From contig JAYESD010000005.1 in assembly GCA_036927565.1 (NCBI GenBank), forward strand, positions 99,612,301 to 99,676,300: 64,000 nucleotides of DNA, given 5' to 3'. Made by a program: the position numbers and the translations under genes. Within the stretch, counting starts at the first letter, position 1. Every line of letters begins with the position of its first letter. The notes beneath the pieces are model-generated. The model saw only the letters and a program-made list of their open reading frames with translations, was not told where the DNA came from and did not search any database. This stretch comes from Tuctoria greenei. Its lineage: Eukaryota; Streptophyta; Magnoliopsida; Poales; Poaceae. This document shows positions 33,263 through 45,554 of this stretch, one piece after another.

Positions 33263-34992
33263 CTATAAAAGAAGTATGTGAATGAGTCAAATACCCAAAT
33301 CAAACATTGTTTTATAAACAGATCATGTATGTGAAAATTGAATTATGAAAGTGAATCCAAATTCAAATGTCAAATGAAACATAACACTGCAATTCTGTCT
33401 CAGTCTCAGTTTATTCTGACCAGTCTGGAGAAATAAGAAATTTTCATCCAGTTAGTTGCACATTCCGGTCTTGAGTTCAACTACAAAGTTGTATCACACT
33501 AAAACATCTTTCGATAATGTATTTATTCGCCTCCAGATCATTTCTGTATGAGGAGATATGATTTTAGCAAGTTGATGGTTTTCTGAAAAAAAATTGACTG
33601 CATCTCCTTTGTTTAAGGCTGATTTTGTCCACATTATTCCAGATCCAAAACATCAATATATGCAAAAATCATCAATTACAACATTGTTGCATACATACTC
33701 AAGATTACAGAAATGCATTATATAAAGTGATTCGTTGATTCTACAAGGAGATATGATCAAGACAGTGACAGGGTACAGAAACTGTCCAGTCTCTGTCCAG
33801 ATTTAACAGAGTTTGGAAATTTGAATTTTCCATTCTTTTACAGGGGGATTCTGATCTGGAGTTGAACATAAGAGTTGTAGAGGACTCTCTAAAATTTTCA
33901 ACCATGTATAGTAGACCTATAGAGGTTAAATATACAAGAATATATGCTGTTCCAAACATAGTCAATTTTCTGTCCAGCTCACAGTTTGAACCAGGAACTG
34001 GGCAATATAAGTTCAAGTTAAGTTTTCAAGTTTTAAATCTTGAAATCTGCCTTGGAGCTGAAAATGAAACTTGTGGTGGGCTTCCTAAAGTTCCCAAATC
34101 ATATGTCTTCTTATCCAAGCGACCACACGATATTTTTTAAATCTGTCCAGCACGCTCCAAAACAGAGATTACAAATTCAAACTTAGTCCTAAGTTGGAAA
34201 TTTTTACTTGTTGTCGAGTGACAACACCAGCACGGATAGAGTTGTCGACATGTCTGATGAAACTCGAATGCAATGCCGGTACTACGCCCTCATCAAAGAA
34301 AATTCTAAGCCGGTATTCTGGCATACGTCTCAACGGTGGCAGTAATGACGTTTACTCGCAAATGTTTTCTACTCGAGCTACTTAAACGTGGTTAGTGTAC
34401 TGCATCTACACACAAATGATAGATCAATTATAAGGTGACGTACGGCACAGCCCGCACGGGCGAACAGTTCACAATAATATATTTGAAAGTAAAAGCATTC
34501 GTCTCATATCGTTCCATACGGGCCGCCCCGAGCTAAGCCACGTCTCGAGGTACATGACCAGGTTTTCTACCACCCGATAGGGTCCCACGTCTTTGCATAG
34601 TGCTGCACTAGTAAGGGGTGCATCGGGTTATGTCCCACCCGATAGGAATTCCCACTAATTTTGTAGCATGCTGGGGTACCGCGTGTCATATGTTCTCAGA
34701 AACATGGAAAGTTTCAAAGACTCATATTAACATTTCTGTGCCAAGCTACGGAAACAATAACATGTTACCCCTCGCATGGTGAGCTTACCGCAATTGATCC
34801 GCTTGCGATGGCGTATCTTACCTCCTACCTGACTTTGGAGTGTCGTTATAGAATATAATAACACATAAGTTATCTTGCCACCTTAAGTAACTATTACTAT
34901 AATAGACCTTATGTGAGCATAGTACTAATCCTCACTCGACTACTCTTAAGTTTTCCAAATAGGCTCTTTTCGAGCATGCTACTCCCACTGCG
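33263..34992 (-). other. Leader of element Y
   Basis: Untranslated leader between PBS and orf0. AT-rich, no gene. It contains a GTTGTAGAGGACTCTC core (33874-33889) that recurs in the X leader at 39169, 39553 and 39938. Confidence 0.75.
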
Positions 34993-35004
34993 GCTCTGAT
35001 ACCA
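34993..35004 (-). other. Primer binding site, tRNA-iMet type (Y)
   Basis: Minus strand TGGTATCAGAGC, three bases from the 5' LTR end at 35008. Confidence 0.95.
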
Positions 35005-35007
35005 GGC

Positions 35008-38000
35008 TATGAGGATCAGGGTCCACACATTCCTGGAATCATAGAGGGTGGTGCCGTGTGATGTAGCACCCAACAGCACACAAGAAAAGAATACGACAAA
35101 ATACAAAGTTTTATTTATATAAACAGCGGAGTCTTTTAAAATACCTAATATATAGTGGAAGTAATATTCATAGCTAAAATCTTAGCCTAGCTATGCAAAA
35201 GTACAGCCGTCCAGTCAGCGGACGCTGCACACTAGCAACACACAAATTTACGGTGGCGTGCAGGGCTCCCACTCGGCGGTATACCCCGACTTAATGTAGG
35301 GCCCTTCCTCATACGTCTCACCTGCAAACAACTTAATGTAGCAATCGTGAGCACGAAGGCTCGGCAAGACATAACTTTCTCACCTAAATATGGAACTCTA
35401 CATGCAGGGATACTTAACATAGGAATAGATATTGCAGTAAATGACTCGCCTACATGTTGATCCTTAATTTTTCAAGTTACTAATAGCAGCTTACAAGTTT
35501 AATAAAGTAACTTTAATGAGCATATTTGACAACAATCAAAGTTTCAAAACAATTATAATTCAATACATAATATTCTCCTGACTTCTTTAGTATTTACTAT
35601 GTCACAGCTCAATGAACAAGCGGTACTCAAATAACCGTGAGGGACGGTGATAGCAATCAGGACACACCCGAATAACACATCACGTACACCTGTGCCTAAG
35701 GAGTGTGTCTTGCTCCTCACAACGTCATACGCAGCAACCTTTCACTAGAAACTCAAACGCCGAACCAGTCCCAACATCATGGGCACAAGGTCCCCTTACG
35801 GAGCGTGTCTTTGCCCGCTGACTGATTTACACCTTCCTACCCTCAACCCACCCCTATCGACAGTGGTCTATGCCTCGTCATCCAAGTTATCGAGTTACAT
35901 CGGTTTCTTGGGATCTATATGCCCAGTATGCATCTAGTACTGTTCAAACTTGTCCAATAGGGCCGCACAAGGATCGGTCCTCAATCGACACAAGCAGGGC
36001 TATGCACGTGAGACAACGTCTCGGTGCATCCTACCTGCTGCTCGGTCTCAATTTCACATTTCTAAACCCTTCTTTGATTTAATTCATCCCGTGTGATAAA
36101 ATCCTATCTCGTGAGTAGATTCCAACTACTCGACTTCTACCGGATTCCAATAAACATTAGCATGACAATTTCTACTCGTCAAGCTCTAGACCTACGCAAT
36201 ACTCCATCTGATTTGTGGTTCATGCAAGTGGAGTAACAAGCACCTTAGCCCTAATGCACAAAACTCTTCCTAGACATAAGTGATACAAATAGAAAATTTG
36301 AAAAAGCACTAAAATGAAAATCGGGGCTTGCCTGGCTGCAAGTCAAAGAGATAGTTAGCTTCTGGAAGAATACTCTCCAATGGCTCCGGCTCCTCCTCGA
36401 TCTCGGTTACTATATGATATGCATTACATAAAGTACATGAGTGATATTGAAACTATAGAAAAGATCTTATAAGCATTGATCAGGTATGTAAATGATTTTA
36501 ATTGGCTTTGGAATTTTTATAGTCGACACTAGGTTATTTGTGGAAGATCTGGACCAAAAATTGGAGATGTTCGAGGAAGCTTGTTGTATCTAAAATTCCA
36601 ACAAGTAAAAGGGTTCTCTGAATTTTGGTTTTAATTATGTAGATTTTTCATGGTTAACAGTGGATTATCTTGGTAGAGAAGTTTCTTCTGGTTCTTGAAA
36701 AATTTGTTTCACATTTTTCTGAGATTTCTAGAAGGAGAAACTGATTTTACAAGTCTGGGGAAAATGTTGAAAAGGTTTCTGGACATTTTCCATTTTTCAA
36801 TTGACATAGGTGATTTGAACCTTGTTTGGTACAGTAAATGAAATCCAATGAACTTGAAATTTGTACTGTAGATCAATTGTATTTTTAAGAGTGTTCTGAT
36901 CAAAATTGGAAATTTTACAATCAACAGAACAGGAGTAATTAATTTCCCAAACAGTTAGCTCAAAGGAATTAATTATGAAAATTTTGGTATGTTCATGTCC
37001 AACAAATTGCACCACTGCAAATTTTGGACCAAGGGGAGGCTACCAGAATTTATTTGGAAATTTTTTAGCAAATCTACTAGGAGTAATGGATTTTTGAAGT
37101 TTGATTTAAATCAGGAATTATTTTCCAATGGAAAAGTTCAAATAATCAGCCCGGCCCCACTCATTTAAAATGGGCCAATCAGAGTTGGGCCGCACCGAGG
37201 GCCACTGGATTAACCCGCGCAGCTGCACCGGATCCGAAGGCCACAGCTGATGCATGCGGTTGAATGAACCGCTGACAGGCGGGGGCCGCCGTTCTTCATC
37301 TACCTCCTGACACAGGCGGCGCTCCTCGCCGGAGCAGTGGCGGCGTGCACCGGACTCGCTGCATCGACCTTCTTTCGGCTCAACCGTGACCGCCTAGCCC
37401 TAAAATCGGTCGTGCTACACGCTGGTGAGGTCCAATCGCGATGGCGACGAACGAAGGTGAGCGTACGACGGCGGCGGTGGAGCTAGAGTTTCGGCGATGG
37501 TCGGAATCGCTCGGTAATGGCAGAAGAAACTCGGGGAAAGGATGGGAATGTTCCTGGGAGCATGAGGAAGGTGACCATCGGGAGAAAAAGGGATGAAATC
37601 ACTGGCAAAGTCGACTTCGACGGTGGACCGACGGGATTCTCCATGGCGGCGGGGAAAACTTGAATAGCTCGGCCTTTACTCGATGGTTTCCACTGATTCT
37701 TTGCAGAGGGGTGCGCTAGGAGATGGTGAGCATATTAACTCACTGGATTAAGGTCTGGTTCTACCTAGAAACAGAATCGAAGTAAAAGCCTAGTATCCTT
37801 GTTACGAACTTGACTTCGGGAAAACCGGAAATACTGACGTTATACGCTATGACAAGCTGCAAAATTTGGCAGGCATCCTCAGTGAGAAAATACGCACCAC
37901 TTTTCTGTTGATGGTCAGGCACGATATGGCTTGTATCATCGGCGCGATGGAGAGACAGAGGCGATCGTCGGGCTCCACTTTAACAGTGGCGACGAGACTT

Positions 38001-38821
38001 CAAAATACCACTCATATAAGTAGAGAATCAAGCAAGAGAATGGATGGGAAGGAAGAGCAACATGTTAAGCCACCTTTTGCTGTTGGGAGCACTGCGAATC
38101 CTTGCGTCGTTTGGCCGGCATGTCGAGAATTGCGGTGGCGATGCGGTGCAGCGGCGGGAGAGGAAAAACAGAGGAGAGTGTGTGGGTCTATATCCACTTC
38201 GACCAAAGGAGTGAAGATAAGGCTTGGGGAGGAGTAGAGGTCACGCCATGATGCAGGGAGGTGAGCAGCTCGCTGGTGTGGTGCATTCCATGCGGTGTCG
38301 AGCGGAGCGGCGGTGAAAAAACGGCATACAGACCACTCACGTATGTGTTTCACTGTCCAATGGGCCCCACTGCTCCCCTCAAGTCAATCGTTCTCTGGTA
38401 ACTTAATTCCACCACCTAGAATTGTCCAAAAATTCCAGATTTTTGTGGAGAGTCCAATTCAGATGTGTAGATTCAAATTCTAGAATTTTATTTCACAATT
38501 GGTTCAGTTTCAGATGGATTTTTAATTCAAATTTGAATTTGAATAGAATTCAATGTACCCATTGAACTAAATAGAATTTGAGCTCCAAATTTTATGAAAA
38601 TAGACAGGGATGCTATTTGGAATATTCTGAAGCTAATTTTGAATTCAAATATTTATTTTGGCAAAGTTTGTACAGGAGCATGGTTTGAATTTTTTGAATT
38701 CCCTCAATTGAGGTTTAATTTGGTTTGAATTTTTTTCAGATTCCAAATTGATTTCTTTTTCCCATCCCAATTTTTGCATCTCCCAACTGAACTTTGCACT
38801 AAGAAATTTTGGGCTTTTACA
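35008..38821 (-). repeat. 5' LTR of chromovirus Y (3,814 bp)
   Basis: Minus-strand start TGTAAAAG at 38821; end ...CCTCATA at 35008, one base off the CCTCACA seen in the 3' LTR. Matches 23507-27326 throughout. Confidence 0.93.
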
Positions 38822-38828
38822 ATTTACC
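38822..38828. repeat. Target duplication candidate of Y, right copy
   Basis: ATTTACC immediately after the right LTR end, identical to 23500-23506. Confidence 0.65.
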
Positions 38829-40825
38829 CTTGTACCAGTTCTGGTTCAAGAGATATAGATTTTGAAAGCTACAGGAATTCTGGAACCATTCTGCAGTATC
38901 TCCTTAGTATGCACAAACTTTGATCCCACTTTTCCAAATGTTTCTGGACATAACTTGATCATGTAAAGAATTAAAAAGTTTTAGCACGCATTATAAGCTT
39001 TCCACCGCTGTATCAAATGACCCTTATTGCTGTTTGTGCACAGAGTTTGGGGCAAATAACAGAAAGGTGCAGAAACTGTTCCCAGATTTATGTTCCTGCA
39101 GCTGTTTCTGTTCTTCTGACTATTTCACCAGTTTAACAAGGACATCTGTTTTCGGAGTGAAAATAAATGTTGTAGAGGACTTCAATGTCCTTCTAACAAT
39201 TATTTACTTTCCCTCATATCTGTTGTGGATCATGAGATATGTGATTTCAAAGTTGACATATTTTTATAAAAGTTTCAACAGCACCTCATTTAGAAGTACC
39301 TACATTAATCCAAATGTTTCATACATTTCTGCTCTAAATTCAATAAATCTTAAAACTAAAAAGTATCAGTATGACTCCTAAGATTCTTATAAAGATAACA
39401 TATGAGGCTTAGTGATTTGTATTTGGAATGTTATGGTCAAACTACAGAAGTGTGCAGAAATAGTTCCAGATTTGGTGGTTTGTGCAGTTTGTGGAGTTCT
39501 GGACTTTTAAGCAATTTAGAGAGGGATTCTGGTATTTGAATGAACAGTAATATTGTAGAGTAACTCTATAGCTTTCCAAAAGGTATTTATTTGACTTAAT
39601 AGAATTTCTAGTTTGAGAGGTATGGCATTTCAAAGATGAGTTAGTTAACAAATTCTTAAGAAAATTTTGACAGCACCTCCTTTGTATATTGTTCATTTGG
39701 CTACAGTTTAACACATAGATAATAACAGAATTCAAGGAAACTTTATATTACAAAGTTGTATTATATCTCTCCGTCTTTCCAACGGTGTAAGCCATGACCC
39801 AATTGAGTCTTTCTGTAGAGAGTTATGGTCAGATTACTAAGACATACATAAATTGTTCTGTTTCTGAGACAGGTCCTATAATTTGGACATTTTCACTAAC
39901 TTATTTTGAAATTTCTTCTTAGAGGTCAAAAGAAAAATTGTAGAGGACTCTCATATCTATCTATCCATGTATTATAAACTTTTATTGGTGAAGTTTACTG
40001 GGATTTATGACTTTTCAAAGTTCTACAAAATTTCTGCTCAAAACCAGGACACTATGTTTTTGAAAAGTTTTGGTTCTAACTATACTCTAATTTGAATCTT
40101 AGTTCAAAATCTAGTATTGATCTCAATATCATAGTTTAGTCTCATGGTTCAGTTTTTGACTCATTGCACAGTGAGGTGATTAAGTTGATCACAATAAGAA
40201 TGGGGTAGAGACGAGAAGTATGTTGGTACTACGTTGTCTCACCAAATAGAAAACCTAACCGGTATATTCCGTCATATACGTATTGACGGTGGCACTAAAT
40301 ATGGTCTATCGCAAACGTGTTCTACTCTCAATATGTTCACATAGTCAGTGTACCTCCATAAGATGAACCACATCAACAAGCTATTCACGAAGCTTAATCC
40401 ATTCTGCTAGCATTACAAACCACCAGCACCAAACTCCTACAAGTTCTACCACCATTACATAACCGTATGAATTCTACTAGCACTCTTCCATAATCTCATT
40501 GAAAATCCAAAAATAATCCATAAACAAGTTTCAAGAACAAATAAAAGATCCACACAACATCCTAAGTTAAGCTAAAGTAGCAGAAACCACGAAAATAAGT
40601 GAAACACTGAAATCGCACCCAATAAGAGCCACTCACCAATCAACCTCTTACGAGCCTATACAATCTATCCAAATCCGTAGTTGCTAAACAATTTAAATAC
40701 TATTAGCTTGGCACCTTAATAACTATGCTATCATAGTCCTTATAAGGGCATATAGAATAATCCTCACTCGGCTACTTCTGAGTTTTCAAAAGTAGGCTCT
40801 TTTTGAGCATGCTATTCCCAATACA
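38829..40825 (-). repeat. Leader of X with degenerate ~385-bp repeats
   Basis: No gene. GTTGTAGAGGACT-type cores at 39169, 39553 and 39938 are 384 and 385 bp apart. A second word (CTTTCCAMCGSTGTA..CCATGACCC type) occurs near 39000 and 39776, about twice that period. This suggests a decayed tandem repeat in the untranslated leader. Confidence 0.65.
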
Positions 40826-40837
40826 GCTCTGATACCA
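40826..40837 (-). other. Primer binding site, tRNA-iMet type (X)
   Basis: Minus strand TGGTATCAGAGC, three bases from the LTR end at 40841. Confidence 0.93.
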
Positions 40838-40840
40838 GAC

Positions 40841-42201
40841 TGTGAGGACCAGGGTCCCGATATTTCAAGAATCATATTGGGTGGTGCCGTGCGATGTGGC
40901 ACCCAACAGCACACACGAAAAGACATAGTAAAGATACAAAGTTTTCATTTTGTAATAAAATATTGTTTACAACGTAGTGCACAACTACGGTACACACGCA
41001 ACGGAAAGTACATACTCACACTCTCAACCTATCTATGCACAAGAGAAGTCATCCATGCTCGCGGACGCTTCTCACTAGCAACACGAAGATTATAAGGTAG
41101 TAGTGTGGGGTCATGTGAGAGATACATCTCGACAGTTCGATGTCTCATAGACAACTCATAACAGCAACAATATAAGTAAACATGCAAAACCACAAATATA
41201 GCAACCGTGAGCATGATGGCTCAACAAGACTTAACCGTCTCACATAAGGTATGAAACTCTACATGCTAGAAACTCTAAAGACTGGAAGCTGAATTTGCAA
41301 AAATAAACTCGCTGAAAGTAAATCCTTAGTTGCCAGTTTTAGAGTAACAAATGCGAAATCAGTGGGCATGCATCATAATGAACTCTACAATCAAACAATA
41401 AACGCTTAATCAGTGATGATACTTGCCCAAAACTGCATAAGCTTCATTCAATTTAAATGTTTGGAAATGATTACTTTAATTATGCTATCTCTAATTCAGC
41501 CATGTGTACAATACAAAATGTTTTTCATAACAGCATGATCATATTCTTCCAACTACTCTTTATTACTACCTCATGACGCAGTGAACAAGTGGTACTCATA
41601 ACCGCGAGGGACAGTGATTCGAATCAAGATACCCGGAATACACGACACGTACGCCCGTACTGGAAGTCATGTAGTTGCACTCTATGGACGTCGTACACGT
41701 CAACCTTTCCCATGTCCCGCCCAAGTTGAATCGATTCGATCATCTAGGACAGTATTCCCACCCACTGTGCACCTTTCTGCTATGAAGATGTCGTAGGCGA
41801 GATTCCGTCTACTGTGTTGCGTCCGAAAGCCTGAGGCGATCGAAAAAGTCTCAACAAAGGCTTCCCAAGGTATATCGTTTTCCTGGACCCTATATATCCA
41901 GTATGACTCTAATACAGTTCAAACCTACCCAACAGGGCCGCACAAGGATCCGTTCTTAAACGACACAGGTAGGGCTACACATCCTATCCCGCTGCCCGGT
42001 CTCATATTCAGTTCATAAACCATTCTCAAAAAAGTCATATTTCATTTAGGTCAAATGACTATTGTGGGTTTACCAATATATTCCCTTTATTTCAATTTGT
42101 ATCCTTGCCAAATCCCATTAATTTTGGAGCTAATTTATTATTTTAATTAATCAAGCCATGGGAGAGAATTTAAATTCAAATTCAAACTTAAACTTCATTT
42201 G
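40841..42201 (-). repeat. 5' LTR of X, interrupted by element Z
   Basis: Minus-strand end ...CCTCACA at 40841. Extends to 42201, where Z is inserted. The continuation should begin at 62572, but I could not recognise its far end. Confidence 0.75.
42197..42201. repeat. Target site duplication of Z, left copy
   Basis: ATTTG directly before the LTR start TGTCGG; identical to 62567-62571. Confidence 0.92.
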
Positions 42202-43080
42202 TGTCGGTACCCTGGGTACCGTATACCCCTTGAGATTGCAAAGATCTCAAGGAAATGTCATCTACTTGATTTGAAGACCTTTGGAGGCCCACATGTCAGA
42301 CATAACTGGACCCGCTTCCCCAACATGGTTAGTCTCAGGGTCGCCACGTGTACCATCAAACCGGAGCTACCGCCCACAAGGGGAAAGCTCCAGGCTATGT
42401 ACCATAACGGCACCCCCGGACCTAACCCCGGGCCGAGGGAAGCTCCGGAAATGACACGTGTCTGGTGGCACCGGACACGTCTGTTCCTCAAAGCATGCTC
42501 CGGAGCTGCCACGTGTCCTACCGTCGGACCTTGAGCCTCAAACCTCCGGTAGACTCCACAACGGCTCCGGATCTTCAAAGGGGAATCAAGGACTTCAAGA
42601 CCCGATTAAATGTCATTAATACTATGTTAATGACACACGATCGGACGACCTTAATTACCAGTTACGGTGCTGTCAAAGCCCGTAACTCAGTCATTAAGGG
42701 TAATTAAGCGCATCAAATGTGTATCAATATTAGTAACCACCGGGGCCACATGTCGGGCCAAGCCAACTTGTAACGGCCTGCCCTTGTACTATAAAAGGAC
42801 AGGTCGATGATACATAGGGGGAGACTGATCTGACCTGCTCTGATCTGATTGCGCACTCTCAGCTCACATCGTTTGAGTTGAGTTCATACATCCAATACAA
42901 CACCAACACACCTCGTGGAGTAGGGTATTACGCTCAGGCGGCCCGAACCACGTAAATCTTCGTGTCTCCTGTGTCATTTTACATTTCACCTTCTTGAATC
43001 TCCGCGCGCCCACACCGAACTTCAAACTCCAAAAACACTTTAGTAGTGTCGGGAGATCTGCCGGATCAAAACCACCGACA
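42202..43080 (+). repeat. 5' LTR of Z (879 bp)
   Basis: TGTCGGTACCC...CCACCGACA. CACGTG at 42345, 42455 and 42510 (110 and 55 bp apart). TATAAAA at 42790-42796 lies inside an inverted repeat (CCTGCCCTT / AAAAGGACAGG). Confidence 0.95.
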
Positions 43081-43081
43081 A

Positions 43082-43099
43082 TTGGCGCGCCAGGTGGGG
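43082..43099 (+). other. Primer binding site of Z
   Basis: TTGGCGCGCCAGGTGGGG region starting one base after the LTR. It is not the tRNA-iMet type; I could not identify the tRNA with confidence. The core GGCGCGCC is itself palindromic. Confidence 0.75.
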
Positions 43100-43115
43100 G
43101 GCTGAGATTTCAAGA

Positions 43116-44896
43116 ATGGTAAACTCAGCTGCTGAATCATCCAATGGCCATCCCGCTGTTCAAGCTGCTAGGGGCAATCCCTCCAATATGTAGCCACCAG
43201 CAGGAACCTCAGTTCCAGCAGGAGTCACACTTCCACCACCGCCGCCTCCACCAGCAAATCAAGCTGGGCAGCGCGATGGTGCACCGGCGTCAATCACTGC
43301 GTCTGCAAGTCATGACAACCTGGAACACACGCTCCATGCAGCACGTGCTCTCCTTCAGCGCCCACCACCTCCGGATGCATCCCGGGATGCAATGGAGCAG
43401 TGGAGGGCTGATGTGGAAAACTTGGTTGCAGCAGCAGCCGACCGCATCAGTAACCAGGGTCCTCCTCCTTTAGGACGGGCCCCGTCGCAATGATGGACCT
43501 TGTCTGGCAAACTTGGTCCGCACGTTTCCAACAACAGGAGACGTGTTGCGTCACAGCAAGTGACGTCGTTGGCCTCCGGGGCGCGACGCACTCACACGGT
43601 ATCAAGGCTTTCAACTCATGACCTCCGAGCGGAGCTTGATCGCCGATACCGTCAACAAGACGGCCGAGTCCATATCGAGCGTGCTCGTGAAAGACGAGAA
43701 GCTCAGGACATTCCTGCTCCTGAAGGAGTAGGAGGAGGCTATTCAGCCCTGGCCATGCATCTTCATATGGTCAGGTGGCCACAAAAATTCCGGCCTCACC
43801 TGCCAGAGAGGTTTGACGGGACCGTTAATCCCGTCGAATTTCTTCAGATTTACTCCACTGCTATCCTTGCAGCTGGAGGAAATAAGGTCGTAATGGCCAA
43901 CTATTTTCTAGTGGCTTTAACTGGGACAGCCCGGTCCTGGTTTATGAGCCTTCCACCCAACTCCATCAATAGTTGGGAGGAGTTGTGCTGGCAGTTCACC
44001 GCCAACTTCGGGAGTTCATACACCCGACCAGGCACCGAACTGGACCTTTTTGCAGTCGTGCAAAAAGGGGGAGAATCCCTGCGATCATTCATCCAGAGAT
44101 TCTCTCAGGTACGAAACACTATCCCTTCTATCTCTAGCGCTTCTGTCATTGTGGCATTTAGACAGGGCGTACGGATAAGAAGATGTTGAGAAACTGGCGA
44201 TCAAGGAGATCACCAGTGTCACGGAACTCTTCAGCTTGGCTGACAAATGTGCCAGAGCTACGGAGGGCCGTGAAATGCACTCCAAACCACCTCCGGAGGA
44301 TCACAGGAAATCCTCCAAAGGAGAAGCCACTACCTTCGGGAGTGGCAAGAAGAAGTAAAAGACCAACGGCAAGAAGAAGTCGTCGGTCGACGCATCTAAT
44401 GTTGCAGCTGCTGCAGCTCCGGGTTGCCGGGGGCAACGCCCCGAGAAGCGACCTCGACCGTCTTCTGAAGACGGTGGCAAACCCAAGGTGTGGTGTCCAA
44501 TTCATAACGGACAACCACAGTTTGGAAGACTGCCGGGAGGTCCAAAAACTTGCCGAGCGCTACAACAAGCGCCGGGAAGAAGTTCCTTTCCCACAGAGGG
44601 AAGGAAAACAAAAGGTTGACGAAGCTCCGGCTGAAGAGGAGTTAGGTTTTCAGGATCCCAAAAAGGTCCTGAAGGCCGTCTACACCTCTGTCGACGACGA
44701 TTCTAACGTCTGTGACAACGAGCATCGGAAGACCATGAACACCATTTTTGGTGGATCATGGGACATCACCTCCCGTCGCGTCCTCAAGACAATGCGTCGG
44801 GACATGGCCGTTGTAGCTCCTATAGCCAGGGCGGAGCCTCATCGGAAGTGGATGGACACGGCCATCACTTTTGATGCTTTGGACTGCCCTTGAAGC
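43116..44896 (+). pseudogene. gag: gag, element Z (left palindrome arm)
   Basis: Tat-type Gag, ATG at 43116 (MVNSAAESSNG, also the start in the right arm). Pro/Gln-rich N-terminus; gag domain 43740-44170 (RWPQKFRPHLPERFDG, WFMSLPPNSINSW, SSYTRPGTELDLF); Lys-rich linker; a CX2H-type finger region near 44500-44560 (LEDCREVQ). Lesions: TAG near 43189, TGA 43491-43493 and a frameshift at about 44180. The right arm has the same gene in one frame. Confidence 0.85.
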
Positions 44897-45554
44897 ATGG
44901 TTGGAGCAGGCCAATTACCTTTGATGGTATCTCCTACCGTCAATAACATTCATCTCCACCATGTTATTGTAGACAGAGGTTCGGGGATGAACCTCATAAG
45001 CTTCGAAGCTTTTACCAAGCTTCAGCTCCGACTTTTGGATCTTCATCCCTCCCGACCTTTCTCCAGAGTAGGTCCGGGAGCCATTACCCCACTCGGTGTT
45101 ATTACTCTCCCCGTTTCCTTCAGGACCCGGGAGAAGTATCGCACTGAGAAGTTGGTCTTTGACGTTGCTCAGATCAACTTACCTTTCAACGCCATCTTGG
45201 GTAGGCTTGCCTTGTACAAATTCATGGCAGCTGCTCATTATGGCTACCTGGTGTTAAAGATGTCAACACTAGTAGGCGTTCTCCGGATCTGCAGAGATCA
45301 CACTGCCGGAGTAACCGCTCTGGAAGAACTTCATGCGCTTACTACGGTGCAAGAGGAGGACTCCAGGAAGGAGCAAGCTCCAAAACCCCCGAGCATACGT
45401 CAACGAGGCTCGACTTCTGCACCTCGAGTGCACCGACATTCCCGTCAAAGTCGTCCAAATCGGTTCTGATGCTGCTCAGACAACCCGTATATCGGGAGGA
45501 CTGAATGACAAATAGGAACTCACGCTCATCGCTTTCCTCCGGGCTAATGTCGAC
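44897..45554 (+). pseudogene. pol: Protease region, element Z (left arm)
   Basis: Retropepsin-type protease; the segment VIVDRGSGMNLISFEAF shows Asp at 44972-44974 followed by Arg where the right arm has Gly, so the active-site loop is altered. Flap and C-terminal segments (FDVAQINLPFNAILGR, HYGYLVLKM) are kept. A frameshift follows near 45430, and a TAG lies at 45512-45514. Confidence 0.82.

Larger units (their letters stand above)
23507..38821 (-). mobile_element. Chromovirus Y, complete structure (RIRE3/RIRE8-like)
   Basis: A 15.3-kb minus-strand element: 5' LTR 38821-35008, tRNA-iMet PBS, leader, an extra ORF (orf0), gag, protease, RT, RNase H, integrase with chromodomain, polypurine tract, and 3' LTR 27326-23507. 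The orf0 and very long LTRs recall rice RIRE3/RIRE8; the subfamily is inference. LTRs differ by about 10% over the 300 bp I compared. Coding regions have frameshifts and stops but keep all domains. It is flanked by a 7-bp direct repeat. Confidence 0.92.
38822..42201 (-). mobile_element. Older chromovirus X: partial 5' LTR, PBS and leader
   Basis: Minus-strand remnant related to Y. Partial LTR 42201-40841, PBS 40837-40826, leader 40825-38822, continuing left of Y at 23506-23391. No gag-pol remains in the window. Y inserted in its leader and Z in its LTR (target ATTTG). The first 1 kb of the LTR aligns with Y (AGCAACCGTGAGCA-type segments), but the sequence near 42060-42201 does not, so X is a related, distinct family. 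Confidence 0.78.

Noticed and set aside
40841..42201. X LTR as a third LTR of Y
   Set aside because: It has its own PBS at 40826-40837 and diverges from the Y LTR over its right part, so it belongs to a separate element.
43500..44893. ORF starting at 44183 as a separate protein
   Set aside because: Its first part is the out-of-frame reading of gag after a frameshift; only its end is genuine gag.
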